Assembly: GCF_000272045.2 (NCBI RefSeq)
Contig: NZ_AJYZ02000041.1
Location: forward strand, 426,786-490,785
DNA: 64,000 nt
Direction of reading: 5' to 3'
Origin: Vibrio crassostreae 9ZC13
GTDB taxonomy: Bacteria; Pseudomonadota; Gammaproteobacteria; Enterobacterales; Vibrionaceae
Below the pieces are notes generated by a model, which saw only the letters and a list, made by a program, of their open reading frames with translations, did not search any database and was not told where the DNA came from. The translations under genes were made by a program, and so were the position numbers. Of this stretch, positions 55,185 to 64,000 are shown piece by piece (positions within the stretch are counted from its first letter, which is position 1; each line of letters begins with the position of its first letter).

Positions 55185-57113
55185 ATGATATCTAAAACGT
55201 TTTCTGCTGATGGCGCTCTGGGCAAAGCTATCCCTGGGTTTCAACCAAGACAAGCTCAGTTAGACATGGCTGAAGCGGTTTCACAAGCTATTGAAAATCA
55301 AAGCCAGTTGGTTGTTGAGGCTGGAACAGGTACTGGTAAGACGTTTGCTTACCTAGTGCCTGCGCTGCTTAGTGGCAAGAAAACCATCATTAGTACGGGG
55401 TCTAAAAACCTTCAAGAACAGCTGTTTCACCGAGATTTACCCTTGATGGTCGATGCGCTTGGCTTTTATGGTCAAGTTGCGTTGCTCAAAGGACGTTCAA
55501 ACTATTTGTGTTTGGACAGACTCAGCCGCCAAATGATCGAGAGTCATGGTGCTCATACCGATCCAACGCTGCTGGCTCAGTTAGTCAAAGTTCGTAGTTG
55601 GTCGTCATCCACTCAAACGGGTGATTTAGGCGATTGTGATGATATCGCTGAAGACAGCCCGGTTATTCCAACCATTACCTCGACCAATGATAATTGCTTG
55701 GGTAAAGAGTGCCCAAGCTATACCGATTGCTTTGTGCTTAAAGCGCGTAAAAAAGCGATGGATTCCGATGTGGTGGTCGTAAACCACCACCTTTTCCTAG
55801 CTGATTTGGCGATCAAAGAAACCGGATTTGGCGAATTGATACCTGAAGCTGACGTGTTTATTTTCGATGAAGCACATCAACTTCCTGACATCGCCAGCCA
55901 GTACTTCGGACAATCGGTTTCCAGTCGACAGATCCAAGAGTTAGCCAAAGACATTGAAATTGCTTACCGAACTGAAGCCAAAGACATGCGTCAGCTACAG
56001 AAAGTAGGGGATAGGCTCGTTCAATCGTCAGCCGATCTGCGTATTGTGCTTGGTGATACCGGCTTTCGTGGTAACTGGCGCGAAGCTTTGAAATCCGAGT
56101 CGATTGCACGCGAGTTAGTTCGTTTGCAAGATGCTCTGCAACTTGCTGTTGATGTATTGAAGTTAGCACTTGGGCGAAGCCAGCTGTTAGATACCGCTTT
56201 CGAACGCGCAAATATGATTAAGTCGCGTATCGAACGTGTGTGCGATGTGTCGATCACTGGCTATTCGTATTGGTATGACACTACACCGCGCCACTTTGCT
56301 CTGCATATCACACCGCTTTCTGTCGCCGATAAATTCCACGAACAGATTGAGCTGAAGCCGGGCGCATGGGTGTTTACCTCAGCAACCTTGGCGGTGTCGG
56401 ATGATTTCGAACACTTTACTTCTCGATTAGGGTTAAAACCGTCGGCACAGTTTTCACTGCCGAGCCCGTTTGATTATCCGAATCAAGCGCGCTTGTGTGT
56501 GCCTCGTTATCTTCCAGAACCGAATAGCCCCGGTCTCGCGGATAAGCTAGTAAGAATGCTGACTCCTGTGATTGAGCAAAACCAAGGCCGCTGTTTCTTC
56601 TTGTGTACTTCACACAGCATGATGAAAGAGTTGGGGGAGCGATTCCGTGAAACCCTCTCGGTTCCCGTTCTATTGCAAGGTGAGACAAGTAAGCAAAAAA
56701 CCTTAGCCGAATTCATGGAATTAGGTAACGCATTGCTGGTGGCTACAGGTGCTTTCTGGGAGGGGATAGATGTTAGGGGCGACGCATTAAGCTGTGTTAT
56801 CATCGATAAATTGCCCTTTACAGCCCCTGATGACCCTTTACTTAAGGCTCGAATCGAGGACTGTAAGCTAAAAGGGGGTGATCCTTTTGCACAAGTACAG
56901 TTGCCAGACGCTGTGATTACCTTGAAACAAGGTGTCGGCCGATTGATACGTGACAAGCGCGATAATGGTGCTTTGATTATTTGCGATAACCGATTGGTGA
57001 CTCGCGATTACGGTGGCATATTTTTGGCGAGTTTACCGCCTATCCCTCGTACACGTGACTTAGGGGTCATTAAAGAATTCTTAGCTAAAGACCATTCAAC
57101 CGCTGCTGAGTAA
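55185..57113 (+). CDS. yoaA: DinG-family ATP-dependent helicase YoaA
   Basis: 642 residues, an XPD-like superfamily 2 helicase. Walker A EAGTGTGKT near residue 45; Fe-S cysteines in CLDRL and CLGKECPSYTDC; DEAH in FIFDEAHQLPD near 226; C-terminal motif VITLKQGVGRLIRD. In E. coli YoaA works with HolC in DNA repair. No strong ribosome site precedes the ATG; a pyrimidine repeat does. Confidence 0.93.
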   Translation: MISKTFSADGALGKAIPGFQPRQAQLDMAEAVSQAIENQSQLVVEAGTGTGKTFAYLVPALLSGKKTIISTGSKNLQEQLFHRDLPLMVDALGFYGQVALLKGRSNYLCLDRLSRQMIESHGAHTDPTLLAQLVKVRSWSSSTQTGDLGDCDDIAEDSPVIPTITSTNDNCLGKECPSYTDCFVLKARKKAMDSDVVVVNHHLFLADLAIKETGFGELIPEADVFIFDEAHQLPDIASQYFGQSVSSRQIQELAKDIEIAYRTEAKDMRQLQKVGDRLVQSSADLRIVLGDTGFRGNWREALKSESIARELVRLQDALQLAVDVLKLALGRSQLLDTAFERANMIKSRIERVCDVSITGYSYWYDTTPRHFALHITPLSVADKFHEQIELKPGAWVFTSATLAVSDDFEHFTSRLGLKPSAQFSLPSPFDYPNQARLCVPRYLPEPNSPGLADKLVRMLTPVIEQNQGRCFFLCTSHSMMKELGERFRETLSVPVLLQGETSKQKTLAEFMELGNALLVATGAFWEGIDVRGDALSCVIIDKLPFTAPDDPLLKARIEDCKLKGGDPFAQVQLPDAVITLKQGVGRLIRDKRDNGALIICDNRLVTRDYGGIFLASLPPIPRTRDLGVIKEFLAKDHSTAAE

Positions 57114-57172
57114 TTGGCATTGTTGAGTTTAGCCATTATTTTTAGATTAGATAACGAATATTTGAGACACAA

Positions 57173-57874
57173 ATGAGCGCGAAAATTCTTGCAGTAGATA
57201 CCGCAACTGAAAACTGTTCAGTTGCATTAGTAATTGGTGACCAGGTGTTCGCACGTAGCGAAGAGGCTCCTCGAGACCATACGAAGAAAATTCTACCTAT
57301 GGTGGATGAAGTACTGAAAGAAGCGAATGTCGCTTTAACCGATATCGATGCTATCGCGTTTGGCCAAGGCCCAGGCAGTTTCACGGGGGTGCGTATTGGT
57401 ATTGGTATTGCTCAGGGCTTGGCTTTTGGTGCGGATTTACCAATGATTGGTGTCTCTACACTGGCAGCGATGGCGCAAGGCAGCTACCGTAAATTTGGTG
57501 AAACTCATGTAGCAACAGCGATTGATGCGCGTATGAGCGAAGTGTACTGGGCTCGTTACAGCCGCGAACAAGATGGTCGTTGGACTGCGGTTGATGCCGA
57601 ATGTGTAACGCCACCAAGTGAACTGGCTGCGCAGTTAGAAGCAGATTCTGAAATATGGGCGAAAGTCGGTACCGGCTGGGAAGCTTATGCCGAGCATATG
57701 GATACACTTGCGATCAACACCAAAGCGTGTGAAGTGCTATTCCCAGAAGCTCAAGATATGGCGTTCCTTGCTCAATTTGCTTACGCAGAAGGTAAAGCGG
57801 TTGCAGCAGAAGAATCTGAGCCAGTTTATCTTCGTGACAAAGTGACTTGGAAGAAACTGCCAGGTCGCGAATAA
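57173..57874 (+). CDS. tsaB: tRNA threonylcarbamoyladenosine protein TsaB
   Basis: 233 residues, an ASKHA fold with AVDTATENCSVAL at the N-terminus and FGQGPGSFTGVRIGIGIAQG near residue 65. Partner of TsaD and TsaE in making t6A37 of tRNA. Lies after yoaA as in E. coli. Confidence 0.96.
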   Translation: MSAKILAVDTATENCSVALVIGDQVFARSEEAPRDHTKKILPMVDEVLKEANVALTDIDAIAFGQGPGSFTGVRIGIGIAQGLAFGADLPMIGVSTLAAMAQGSYRKFGETHVATAIDARMSEVYWARYSREQDGRWTAVDAECVTPPSELAAQLEADSEIWAKVGTGWEAYAEHMDTLAINTKACEVLFPEAQDMAFLAQFAYAEGKAVAAEESEPVYLRDKVTWKKLPGRE

Positions 57875-57946
57875 TTTTTACAAGGTTCTGATGCAAATTA
57901 GGTCTAAATGCGTATTATTTAGATTTGAGAGGGCAGATATTTAGTC

Positions 57947-58252
57947 ATGGTATCAATTAACAACTTACCTCCTTCTTCGATAGGCAGCACGTCTAAGCCG
58001 AATCGAATTAAAAAGAAGGAGCAGGCAAAAAAATCTGATGCTAGCACTGCGGTTGGGCAACCGACTAAGGTCGCTAATGCTGTTTCTCACTCTATTCGTC
58101 AAGTTAAAGAGTCTGAGCTACACAAGGCTCAAATCCAGTATGATCTTCCAGAAGGCCGAGGACGTAAGGCTATGGAAGAGTATATGGATGTAATGAATCA
58201 GGCGAAGAAAGAAGAACTTGCAAAGCTTATCGGTGTCGATATCTACATCTAG
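57947..58252 (+). CDS. Conserved small protein, unknown function
   Basis: 101 residues. The N-terminal half is low-complexity and basic (RIKKKEQAKKSD); the C-terminal half looks helical (GRKAMEEYMDVMNQAKKEEL) and ends GVDIYI. No signal or membrane segment. Between tsaB and the Slp lipoprotein, in the same direction. Some Vibrio annotations call similar proteins ParA, but there is no P-loop, so I do not accept that. Confidence 0.65.
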   Translation: MVSINNLPPSSIGSTSKPNRIKKKEQAKKSDASTAVGQPTKVANAVSHSIRQVKESELHKAQIQYDLPEGRGRKAMEEYMDVMNQAKKEELAKLIGVDIYI

Positions 58253-58287
58253 AGCTTCTTATTAATGCCTGTTTAAGGACCAGAACC

Positions 58288-58848
58288 ATGTCAAATTATC
58301 TCTCTAAATTACGCTTAATAGCCTTTTCTCTTGGTGTATTGGTACTTGCCGGGTGTTCATCACTTCCTAGCGAGCTTGAAGCAAAATCAGAGCCTGTAAT
58401 TAGCGATTACCAACAGTGGGTCGACCAACTACCGGATGCGCAAAGTGTTCGATTAGGTGGCGTTATCTCTAAAGTGACCAACTTGAAAGATAAGACTCGA
58501 ATCGAAGTCGCTAATATGCCGATTTCGAGTAGCGGTAAGCCAGATCTAGACGCAGAGCCAAGCGGACGTTTTGTTGGTTATATTGAAGGGTACGTTGAGC
58601 CTCTAAGCTTTGCAGAAGGTCGTCTGATTACTTTGGTTGGTCAGTCAATTGGAAGTGAAGATGGAAAAATAGGGGAATACCCTTACACCTTCCCTGTAAT
58701 GAAAGTAGACAACCAACGCCTGTGGAACATTACTGAGCGCGTTGTTGTTAACGATTTTGCACCAACCTACTACTCGTGCAGAAGTTTACATTGCCGCAGT
58801 TTTCAAACGATGCCAAGACAAGGTCGAGTGATACAAGACGTAGAGTAA
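58288..58848 (+). CDS. Slp-family outer-membrane lipoprotein (YeaY-like)
   Basis: 186 residues. Signal with lipobox LAGC places the lipidated cysteine at residue 23. The body (VRLGGVISKVTNLKDKTRIEV, FVGYIEGYVEP) matches Slp/YeaY. The tsaB-slp-fadD-rnd order is shared with E. coli, where this position is yeaY, a sigma-E gene. Role at the surface is unclear. Confidence 0.9.
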   Translation: MSNYLSKLRLIAFSLGVLVLAGCSSLPSELEAKSEPVISDYQQWVDQLPDAQSVRLGGVISKVTNLKDKTRIEVANMPISSSGKPDLDAEPSGRFVGYIEGYVEPLSFAEGRLITLVGQSIGSEDGKIGEYPYTFPVMKVDNQRLWNITERVVVNDFAPTYYSCRSLHCRSFQTMPRQGRVIQDVE

Positions 58849-58861
58849 TTAACTTTATCCG

Positions 58862-59749
58862 ATGTTGATTACGCAAACAGATGGAACTACATGTTTGATG
58901 ATTGAAAAGTCATACTCCCTCGCGAGCGGGACGCTTGCAACACAACAGATTGGCAACCCACAAACGACCGCAACGACGGTCGTTTTTATTCATGGGTGGT
59001 TGGATAATTCGTCCAGCTTTAATCAGGTTATGCAGCAAGTCGCCAAGTTTGCGCCCAATGCTCACCTTGTTGCTATCGATCTCTTCGGACACGGCTTCTC
59101 GTCGCACAAATCGGGAAGTTACTACCCATTTCATGATTATATAGATGACTTGCATCAGTTGGTGACTAAATTATCGCCAAACAGACTGGTACTGGTAGGA
59201 CATTCACTTGGTGCATTGATAGCAAGTTGCTATAGTGCCGCCTTTCCTGAAAAGGTGTCAGGATTAATTCAAATTGAAGGTCACGGACCTCTTTCTGAAG
59301 CTCCCCACGAAACAGTCTCTCGCTTGAGGGATGGGGTACTCAGTCGTCTTCGACAGCGAAGAAAGCCTTCACGTCCTCTGGCAAGCCTTGAGGATGCTAT
59401 TAAGCTGAGAGCTCACGCCAACCAAATTAATGCTGAATTAATCGCTCCTATTGTTGAGCGAGGTATTGTCGAGTTCGAGAACTCTTGGCAATGGCGATGC
59501 GACCCTAATCTAAAATGTGACTCGTTATATCGAATGTCACAAGCGCACGCTGAAGCGATTATGGCGGCTATTGAATGCCCTCAATTAATAATCCTAGGCA
59601 ATGATGGATTCCGACATTTGCAGCATAATCGCTACAAATCAGTGCATAGTCCTCTGCAAATAGAGACTGTTCCTGGTGGACATCATTGTCATTTAGAGAG
59701 CCCAGAGCTAGTTTCAGAGCTAATTCTTGGTGTAGTTAACAAAATTTAA
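58862..59749 (+). CDS. Alpha/beta-fold hydrolase
   Basis: 295 residues. HGWLDNSSSF oxyanion loop, nucleophile serine in GHSLGA near residue 118, and a C-terminal histidine in GGHHCHLE. Substrate not identifiable. Starts 13 bases after the lipoprotein gene; a start 10 codons on is possible. No secretion signal. Confidence 0.85.
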   Translation: MLITQTDGTTCLMIEKSYSLASGTLATQQIGNPQTTATTVVFIHGWLDNSSSFNQVMQQVAKFAPNAHLVAIDLFGHGFSSHKSGSYYPFHDYIDDLHQLVTKLSPNRLVLVGHSLGALIASCYSAAFPEKVSGLIQIEGHGPLSEAPHETVSRLRDGVLSRLRQRRKPSRPLASLEDAIKLRAHANQINAELIAPIVERGIVEFENSWQWRCDPNLKCDSLYRMSQAHAEAIMAAIECPQLIILGNDGFRHLQHNRYKSVHSPLQIETVPGGHHCHLESPELVSELILGVVNKI

Positions 59750-59760
59750 ACAAGTGTTTG

Positions 59761-59788
59761 AGCCTTTTAGTGCTCATGCACTAAAGCT
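59761..59788 (+). repeat. Inverted repeat before fadD
   Basis: TTTAGTGC (59766-59773) and GCACTAAA (59778-59785) around TCAT, with AGC/GCT outside. No T-tract; a terminator remnant or operator. Confidence 0.45.
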
Positions 59789-59855
59789 GTGCTGTAATAC
59801 CGCAATGATAAAAAGCGGCGAAGCAGTCGTCAGCTGATAAACGAGGAGTAACATC

Positions 59856-61550
59856 GTGGATAAACCTTGGCTTTCACGTTATCCAAGTGACGTACCAGAA
59901 ACGATCAACCCAGATCAGTACCCATCTCTTGTAGAAATGTTTGAACAGTCGGTACAGAAGTACGCGGACCAACCTGCATTCGAGAACATGGGCTCGATTA
60001 TGACATTCCGTAAGCTTGAAGAGCGCAGCCGTGCTTTTGCCGCTTACCTGCAGAATGACTTGAAACTGAAGAAGGGCGATCGCGTCGCGCTAATGATGCC
60101 AAACCTACTGCAATACCCAATTGCACTGTTTGGTGTATTGCGTGCAGGTATGATTGCAGTGAACGTCAACCCACTGTACACACCTCGTGAGCTTGAACAT
60201 CAACTGAACGATTCTGGTGCAAAGGCGATTGTTATCGTATCTAACTTTGCGAGCACGCTAGAGAAAGTCGTTGATAACACGCCGGTTAAACACGTTGTTC
60301 TAACTAGCCTAGGGCAAATGCTGCCACGCGCGAAAGGGACAATTGTCGACTTTGTAGTGAAATACGTAAAAGGCATGGTGCCTAAGTATGATCTGCCGGG
60401 TGCTATCTCATTCAGAAAAGCGCTGCACAAAGGTCGTCGTCTTCAATATGTGAAACCGTTCATGGCGGGTGATGACATCGCGTTCCTACAGTACACTGGT
60501 GGTACAACAGGTGTAGCGAAGGGCGCAATCCTAACGCACCGCAATATGATTGCGAACGTACTTCAAGCGAAAGGGGCTTACGGTCCTGTTCTGCAAGAAG
60601 GCCGCGAGTTGGTTGTAACGGCATTACCGCTTTACCACGTATTTGCACTGACGGTGAACTGCTTACTGTTTGTTGAGATGGGTGGTCGTAACCTTCTAAT
60701 TACTAACCCTCGTGACATTCCTGGCTTTATTAAAGAGCTGCAAAAGGTTCCGTTTACCGCAATTACCGGCGTAAACACCTTGTTTAATGCGCTAGTTAAT
60801 AACGAAGATTTCCACGAGTTGGATTTCAGTAACCTACGCCTATCTGTTGGCGGCGGCATGGCGGTTCAACGCGCTGTTGCTGAGCAATGGAAGAAAGCGA
60901 CAGGCATTCACCTATTGGAAGGCTATGGCTTAACTGAGTGTTCACCACTGGTAACGGGTAACCCATACGACCTGAAAGACTACACAGGTGCTATCGGCCT
61001 ACCAGTACCATCGACAGAAGTTCGTATTGTTGATGATGAAGGTAAGGTTATTGCTAATGACCAAGTAGGCGAGCTACAAGTTCGTGGCCCTCAAGTGATG
61101 CAAGGTTACTGGCAGCGCCCTGAAGCGACCAAAGAAGTGATCGATCAAGACGGTTGGTTATCGACAGGTGACATCGTTAAGTTTGATGACGAAGGCTTGT
61201 TGTACATCGTTGACCGTAAGAAGGACATGATTCTTGTATCAGGCTTCAACGTCTACCCGAACGAGATTGAAGACGTTGTGGCTCTGCATGGTAAAGTGCT
61301 TGAAGTAGCAGCTATCGGTCAACCTCATGAAGTGTCTGGTGAATTGGTTAAGATCTACGTTGTGAAGCGTGACCCTAGCCTGACCAAAGAAGACATTATC
61401 GCGCACTGTCGTGAGCACTTAACGGGTTACAAAATCCCTAAATTAGTCGAGTTCAGAGATGATCTTCCAAAGACTAACGTAGGTAAGATCTTACGCCGCG
61501 TACTGCGTGAAGAAAACGATGCAGAACTTGCGAAACGCGCTAGCGAATAA
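59856..61550 (+). CDS. fadD: Long-chain fatty acid-CoA ligase
   Basis: 564 residues. ATP/AMP motif YTGGTTGVAKGAILTHRN near residue 212 and the FACS motif DGWLSTGDIVKF near 431, then GFNVYPNEIEDV. Activates long-chain fatty acids for beta-oxidation as they cross the inner membrane. GTG start after GAGGAG. Confidence 0.97.
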   Translation: MDKPWLSRYPSDVPETINPDQYPSLVEMFEQSVQKYADQPAFENMGSIMTFRKLEERSRAFAAYLQNDLKLKKGDRVALMMPNLLQYPIALFGVLRAGMIAVNVNPLYTPRELEHQLNDSGAKAIVIVSNFASTLEKVVDNTPVKHVVLTSLGQMLPRAKGTIVDFVVKYVKGMVPKYDLPGAISFRKALHKGRRLQYVKPFMAGDDIAFLQYTGGTTGVAKGAILTHRNMIANVLQAKGAYGPVLQEGRELVVTALPLYHVFALTVNCLLFVEMGGRNLLITNPRDIPGFIKELQKVPFTAITGVNTLFNALVNNEDFHELDFSNLRLSVGGGMAVQRAVAEQWKKATGIHLLEGYGLTECSPLVTGNPYDLKDYTGAIGLPVPSTEVRIVDDEGKVIANDQVGELQVRGPQVMQGYWQRPEATKEVIDQDGWLSTGDIVKFDDEGLLYIVDRKKDMILVSGFNVYPNEIEDVVALHGKVLEVAAIGQPHEVSGELVKIYVVKRDPSLTKEDIIAHCREHLTGYKIPKLVEFRDDLPKTNVGKILRRVLREENDAELAKRASE

Positions 61551-61628
61551 TTAGCCCGTTTGCGCGAAAGTACTGCACCAAAACCATTGAGGCGCTTAAT
61601 CTAAGCGAGCGCTGAAAAATGGTGTTAG

Positions 61629-61656
61629 AATGCCGACAGTTAATGTCGGCATTTTT
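61629..61656 (+). terminator. Terminator after fadD
   Basis: AATGCCGACA / TGTCGGCATT around GTTAA, then TTT. Confidence 0.88.
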
Positions 61657-61693
61657 GTATCCGGCGATCAAATAGAAACCTGTGAGAGTTTTT

Positions 61694-62812
61694 GTGGATT
61701 ATCAAATCATTACCCAATTGAAAGACCTTGAGCGAGTTTGCCAACAAGCACGTGAAGCCGATGTCGTTATGCTTGATACGGAGTTCGTTCGTACTAGAAC
61801 CTATTACCCTCAATTAGGCTTGATTCAGTTATTTGATGGTGAAACGCTGTCACTGATTGACCCTATTGCTCTTGATGACATGACACCGTTCGTTACCTTG
61901 TTGAAAGACGCATCAGTATTGAAAGTGCTGCACGCGTGCGGTGAAGATTTGGAAGTGTTCCAGAACGCATTTGGCTGTACACCAACACCAATGGTTGATA
62001 CACAGATCATGGCGGCTTTCTTAGGTCATGGTTTATCAACGGGCTTTGCTGCTCTGGTTTCAGAGTTTGTCGGTGTCGATCTCGATAAGAGTGAATCTCG
62101 CACAGACTGGCTAGCGCGTCCGCTTTCTCAAAAACAATTGGACTACGCAGCAGCAGATGTGCATTACCTAATGCCAATGTACAACAAGCTTCTAGAAAAA
62201 GTGATGGAAGCTGGCTGGTGGGAAGCGGCTCAGCAAGAGTCTGATTTACAAGTTGCCAAGCGCATTCGTAAAGTAAACCCAGATACAGCCTACCTTGATA
62301 TTAAAGGGGCGTGGCAGCTTAAACCTAAGCAATTAGCGATCTTACGACCTCTAGCAACTTGGCGTCTAAAAGAAGCAATCAAGCGCGATTTAGCGCTGAA
62401 CTTTGTCTTCAAAGAACAAGACCTATGGGCTGTGGCGCGTTTTGCGATGAAAGATCCCAAGCACATGGAGCAAGAGGGTTTTGATTACCGCTCTGTGCGT
62501 CGCCATGGTGCGAAGATCAGCTCAATCGTAAAGTTAGCGGAACATACACCAGAAGAAGAGTACCCAGCACCAGTAGAACGTCTAATGGACTTCCCTGGCT
62601 ACAAGCAACTCTTCAAAGTGCTGAAAGATGAAGTGAAAACAGCATCACAACACAGTGGTTTGGCGACGGAATTCTTGGCATCGAAGAAGCAACTTAACCA
62701 AATGTTAAGCTGGGTGTGGAAGCACGATCGTAACCCAGAAAAGCTGCCTGATGTTATGCAAGGCTGGCGTTTAGATGTGGTTGGCGAAAAGCTGAGTAAA
62801 GCGATCAAATAA
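61694..62812 (+). CDS. rnd: Ribonuclease D
   Basis: 372 residues. DEDDy exonuclease: D and E in LDTEFVRTRTYYP, D in GEDLEVF, and Y/D in LDYAAADVHYL; followed by two HRDC-type domains. Trims 3' ends of tRNA and other stable RNAs. The GTG at 61694 follows GAGAG by five bases and matches E. coli Rnd; a GTG 12 bases upstream has no such support. After fadD as in E. coli. Confidence 0.96.
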   Translation: MDYQIITQLKDLERVCQQAREADVVMLDTEFVRTRTYYPQLGLIQLFDGETLSLIDPIALDDMTPFVTLLKDASVLKVLHACGEDLEVFQNAFGCTPTPMVDTQIMAAFLGHGLSTGFAALVSEFVGVDLDKSESRTDWLARPLSQKQLDYAAADVHYLMPMYNKLLEKVMEAGWWEAAQQESDLQVAKRIRKVNPDTAYLDIKGAWQLKPKQLAILRPLATWRLKEAIKRDLALNFVFKEQDLWAVARFAMKDPKHMEQEGFDYRSVRRHGAKISSIVKLAEHTPEEEYPAPVERLMDFPGYKQLFKVLKDEVKTASQHSGLATEFLASKKQLNQMLSWVWKHDRNPEKLPDVMQGWRLDVVGEKLSKAIK

Positions 62813-62863
62813 CCGCTTGCTGCTTTAAAGCCTAACTTAGTTACAGTTATAAACTGCACATAC

Positions 62864-62891
62864 AAAAAAGAGAGCCTAGGCTCTCTTTTTT
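62864..62891. terminator. Bidirectional terminator, rnd / minE
   Basis: AAAAAAGAGAGCC / GGCTCTCTTTTTT around TA between convergent genes. Confidence 0.9.
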
Positions 62892-62941
62892 ATTCAATCA
62901 ATACAAGCAAGTGTATTACCTGCCAATCTTGTTCAGAAAGA

Positions 62942-63205
62942 TTATCGATCTTCTTCTGGAAGCTTAACATTCAACTCTAACACTGAGATGTCGTCATCTT
63001 TGTGTTCAAAAGTCAGATCAACCATTGATGGATCGACCTCAACGTACTTGGCAATACACTTCAAGATGTCTTCTTTTAGTTGCGGCAGGTAAGACGGCGC
63101 TGGGTCGTCATGGCTGCGTCGCTCTGCAACAATGATCTGCAAACGTTCTTTGGCTAGGTTTGCGGTTGTCTTTTTCTGTGGTCTAAAAAACTCTAATAAT
63201 GACAT
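62942..63205 (-). CDS. minE: Cell division topological factor MinE
   Basis: 87 residues. The N-terminal amphipathic start MSLLEFFRPQKK and the anti-MinCD helix (ANLAKERLQIIVAERR) precede the dimerisation domain (ILKCIAKYVEVDPSMVDL). It drives MinD off the membrane. Six bases after minD. Confidence 0.97.
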   Translation of the reverse strand: MSLLEFFRPQKKTTANLAKERLQIIVAERRSHDDPAPSYLPQLKEDILKCIAKYVEVDPSMVDLTFEHKDDDISVLELNVKLPEEDR

Positions 63206-63211
63206 TGTGCA

Positions 63212-64000
63212 TTAGCCCCCGAACAGTCGTTTGAAGATGCCTTTCTTCTGTTCCGTTAAGAAGCGGAAGTCAACTTGGCTACCCAGTAGTCGCTCTACAG
63301 TATCATTGTAAGCCATACCTGCGTCGGTTGCTTCGTCAAAGATAACTGGAACACCCTTGTTCGATGCGTTCAGTACCGCTTGGCTCTCTGGAATTACACC
63401 CAGTAGAGAGATGTGCAGGATTTCTTCAACGTCTTCAACACTGAGCATCTCACCTTGAGTTACACGTGCTGGGTTGTAGCGAGTCAATAGAAGGTGTGTT
63501 TTCACTGGCTCTAAGCCGTCTTCAGAACGACGAGATTTAGAGTCAAGAATACCTAGAATACGGTCTGAATCGCGTACTGAAGAGACTTCTGGGTTGGTGG
63601 TTACAATCGCTTCATCAGCGAAGTACAACGCCATAAGAGCGCCTTGTTCGATACCCGCAGGAGAATCACAGATGATGAAATCAAAGCCCATTTCATCCAG
63701 TTCATCAAATACACGACGAACACCATCTTTTGTTAGTGCGTCTTTATCACGAGTTTGAGAAGCAGGAAGAATGAACAGGTTCTCTGTGCGCTTGTCTTTG
63801 ATCATCGCTTGGTTCAGCGTCGCTTCACCATTGATAACATTAACGAAGTCGTACACAACACGACGCTCACAACCCATGATTAAATCTAGGTTACGCAGAC
63901 CGATATCAAAGTCGATAACTGCGGTTTTCTTTCCTTTTAAAGCCAGACCCGAGGCAATAGCTGCACTGGAGGTCGTTTTGCCTACCCCGCCTTTACCTGA
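63212..64000 (-). CDS. minD: Septum-site ATPase MinD (5' partial)
   Basis: 262 residues are visible; the frame runs off the window at 64000, probably only about eight residues short. The deviant Walker A SGKGGVGKTTSSAA is at the edge, then FDIGLRNLDLIMG and DSPAGIE. The C-terminal membrane helix (KKGIFKRLFGG) is intact. MinD recruits MinC and oscillates with MinE. minC should lie beyond. Confidence 0.97.
   Translation of the reverse strand, partial: SGKGGVGKTTSSAAIASGLALKGKKTAVIDFDIGLRNLDLIMGCERRVVYDFVNVINGEATLNQAMIKDKRTENLFILPASQTRDKDALTKDGVRRVFDELDEMGFDFIICDSPAGIEQGALMALYFADEAIVTTNPEVSSVRDSDRILGILDSKSRRSEDGLEPVKTHLLLTRYNPARVTQGEMLSVEDVEEILHISLLGVIPESQAVLNASNKGVPVIFDEATDAGMAYNDTVERLLGSQVDFRFLTEQKKGIFKRLFGG

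Noticed and set aside
57947..58252. ParA or FlgM identity for the 101-residue protein
   Set aside because: No P-loop for ParA; only general composition resembles FlgM, with no motif in common.

Overview
The window is a stretch of chromosome from a marine Vibrio, most likely of the Splendidus clade. The toxR-toxS pair next to htpG is a Vibrio hallmark. Protein sequences, gene order (fadD-rnd-minE-minD, gltA/sdhCDAB-sucABCD, yecM/argS, feoABC) and the roughly 43-45% GC look all fit. The species call is inference from memory. I see almost only core genes: no tRNA or rRNA gene, no insertion sequence, integrase, prophage or CRISPR array.

Layout. 1-1856: a translationally coupled cassette of two DUF1538 membrane proteins (the first cut by the window edge), a P-II-like regulator and a CBS-pair protein, followed by yfcE. 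2474-4358: a SelW/Rdx-family protein, then toxS and toxR, divergent from htpG (4630-6534), which has a sigma-32-like promoter. 6924-11337: adk, hemH, a POT peptide transporter and rfaH. 11416-14908: asnB and a Kef-type antiporter. 14992-19371: the N-acetylglucosamine locus (nagAC divergent from nagE). 19671-27691: glnS, fur, a DUF4442 protein, fldA, a DUF2788 protein, an esterase, seqA, pgm and a DUF1853 protein. 27782-40110: a Nif3-family protein, then the TCA block gltA / sdhCDAB-sucAB-sucCD. 40225-42763: znuBC divergent from znuA around a clear Zur palindrome. 43012-46395: a large membrane sensor with an AraC-type DNA-binding domain. 47009-49731: feoABC. 49864-54516: a HIT protein, argS, yecM, purU. 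54812-62812: a small unknown protein, yoaA, tsaB, an unknown, a Slp lipoprotein, a hydrolase, fadD, rnd. 62942-64000: minE and most of minD.

How the genes work together: gltA, sdhCDAB, sucAB and sucCD cover citrate synthase plus the 2-oxoglutarate-to-fumarate arm of the TCA cycle; an ArcA-like box lies in their shared divergent region. nagE brings in and phosphorylates GlcNAc, NagA deacetylates it and NagC senses the product. ZnuABC and FeoABC take up zinc and Fe(II), and Fur is also encoded here. MinE and MinD place the division site.

The most interesting unexplained items are: (a) the DUF1538 pair coupled to P-II and CBS regulators; (b) a structured segment upstream of feoA that reads as a possible small RNA on the minus strand (46572-46706); (c) a family of intergenic hairpin repeats whose arms differ but stay complementary; (d) two eight-copy heptamer arrays differing by one base per unit; (e) three terminators sharing one hairpin sequence; and (f) the sensor at 43012, which seems to have lost the phosphorylated histidine and carries its own DNA-binding domain.
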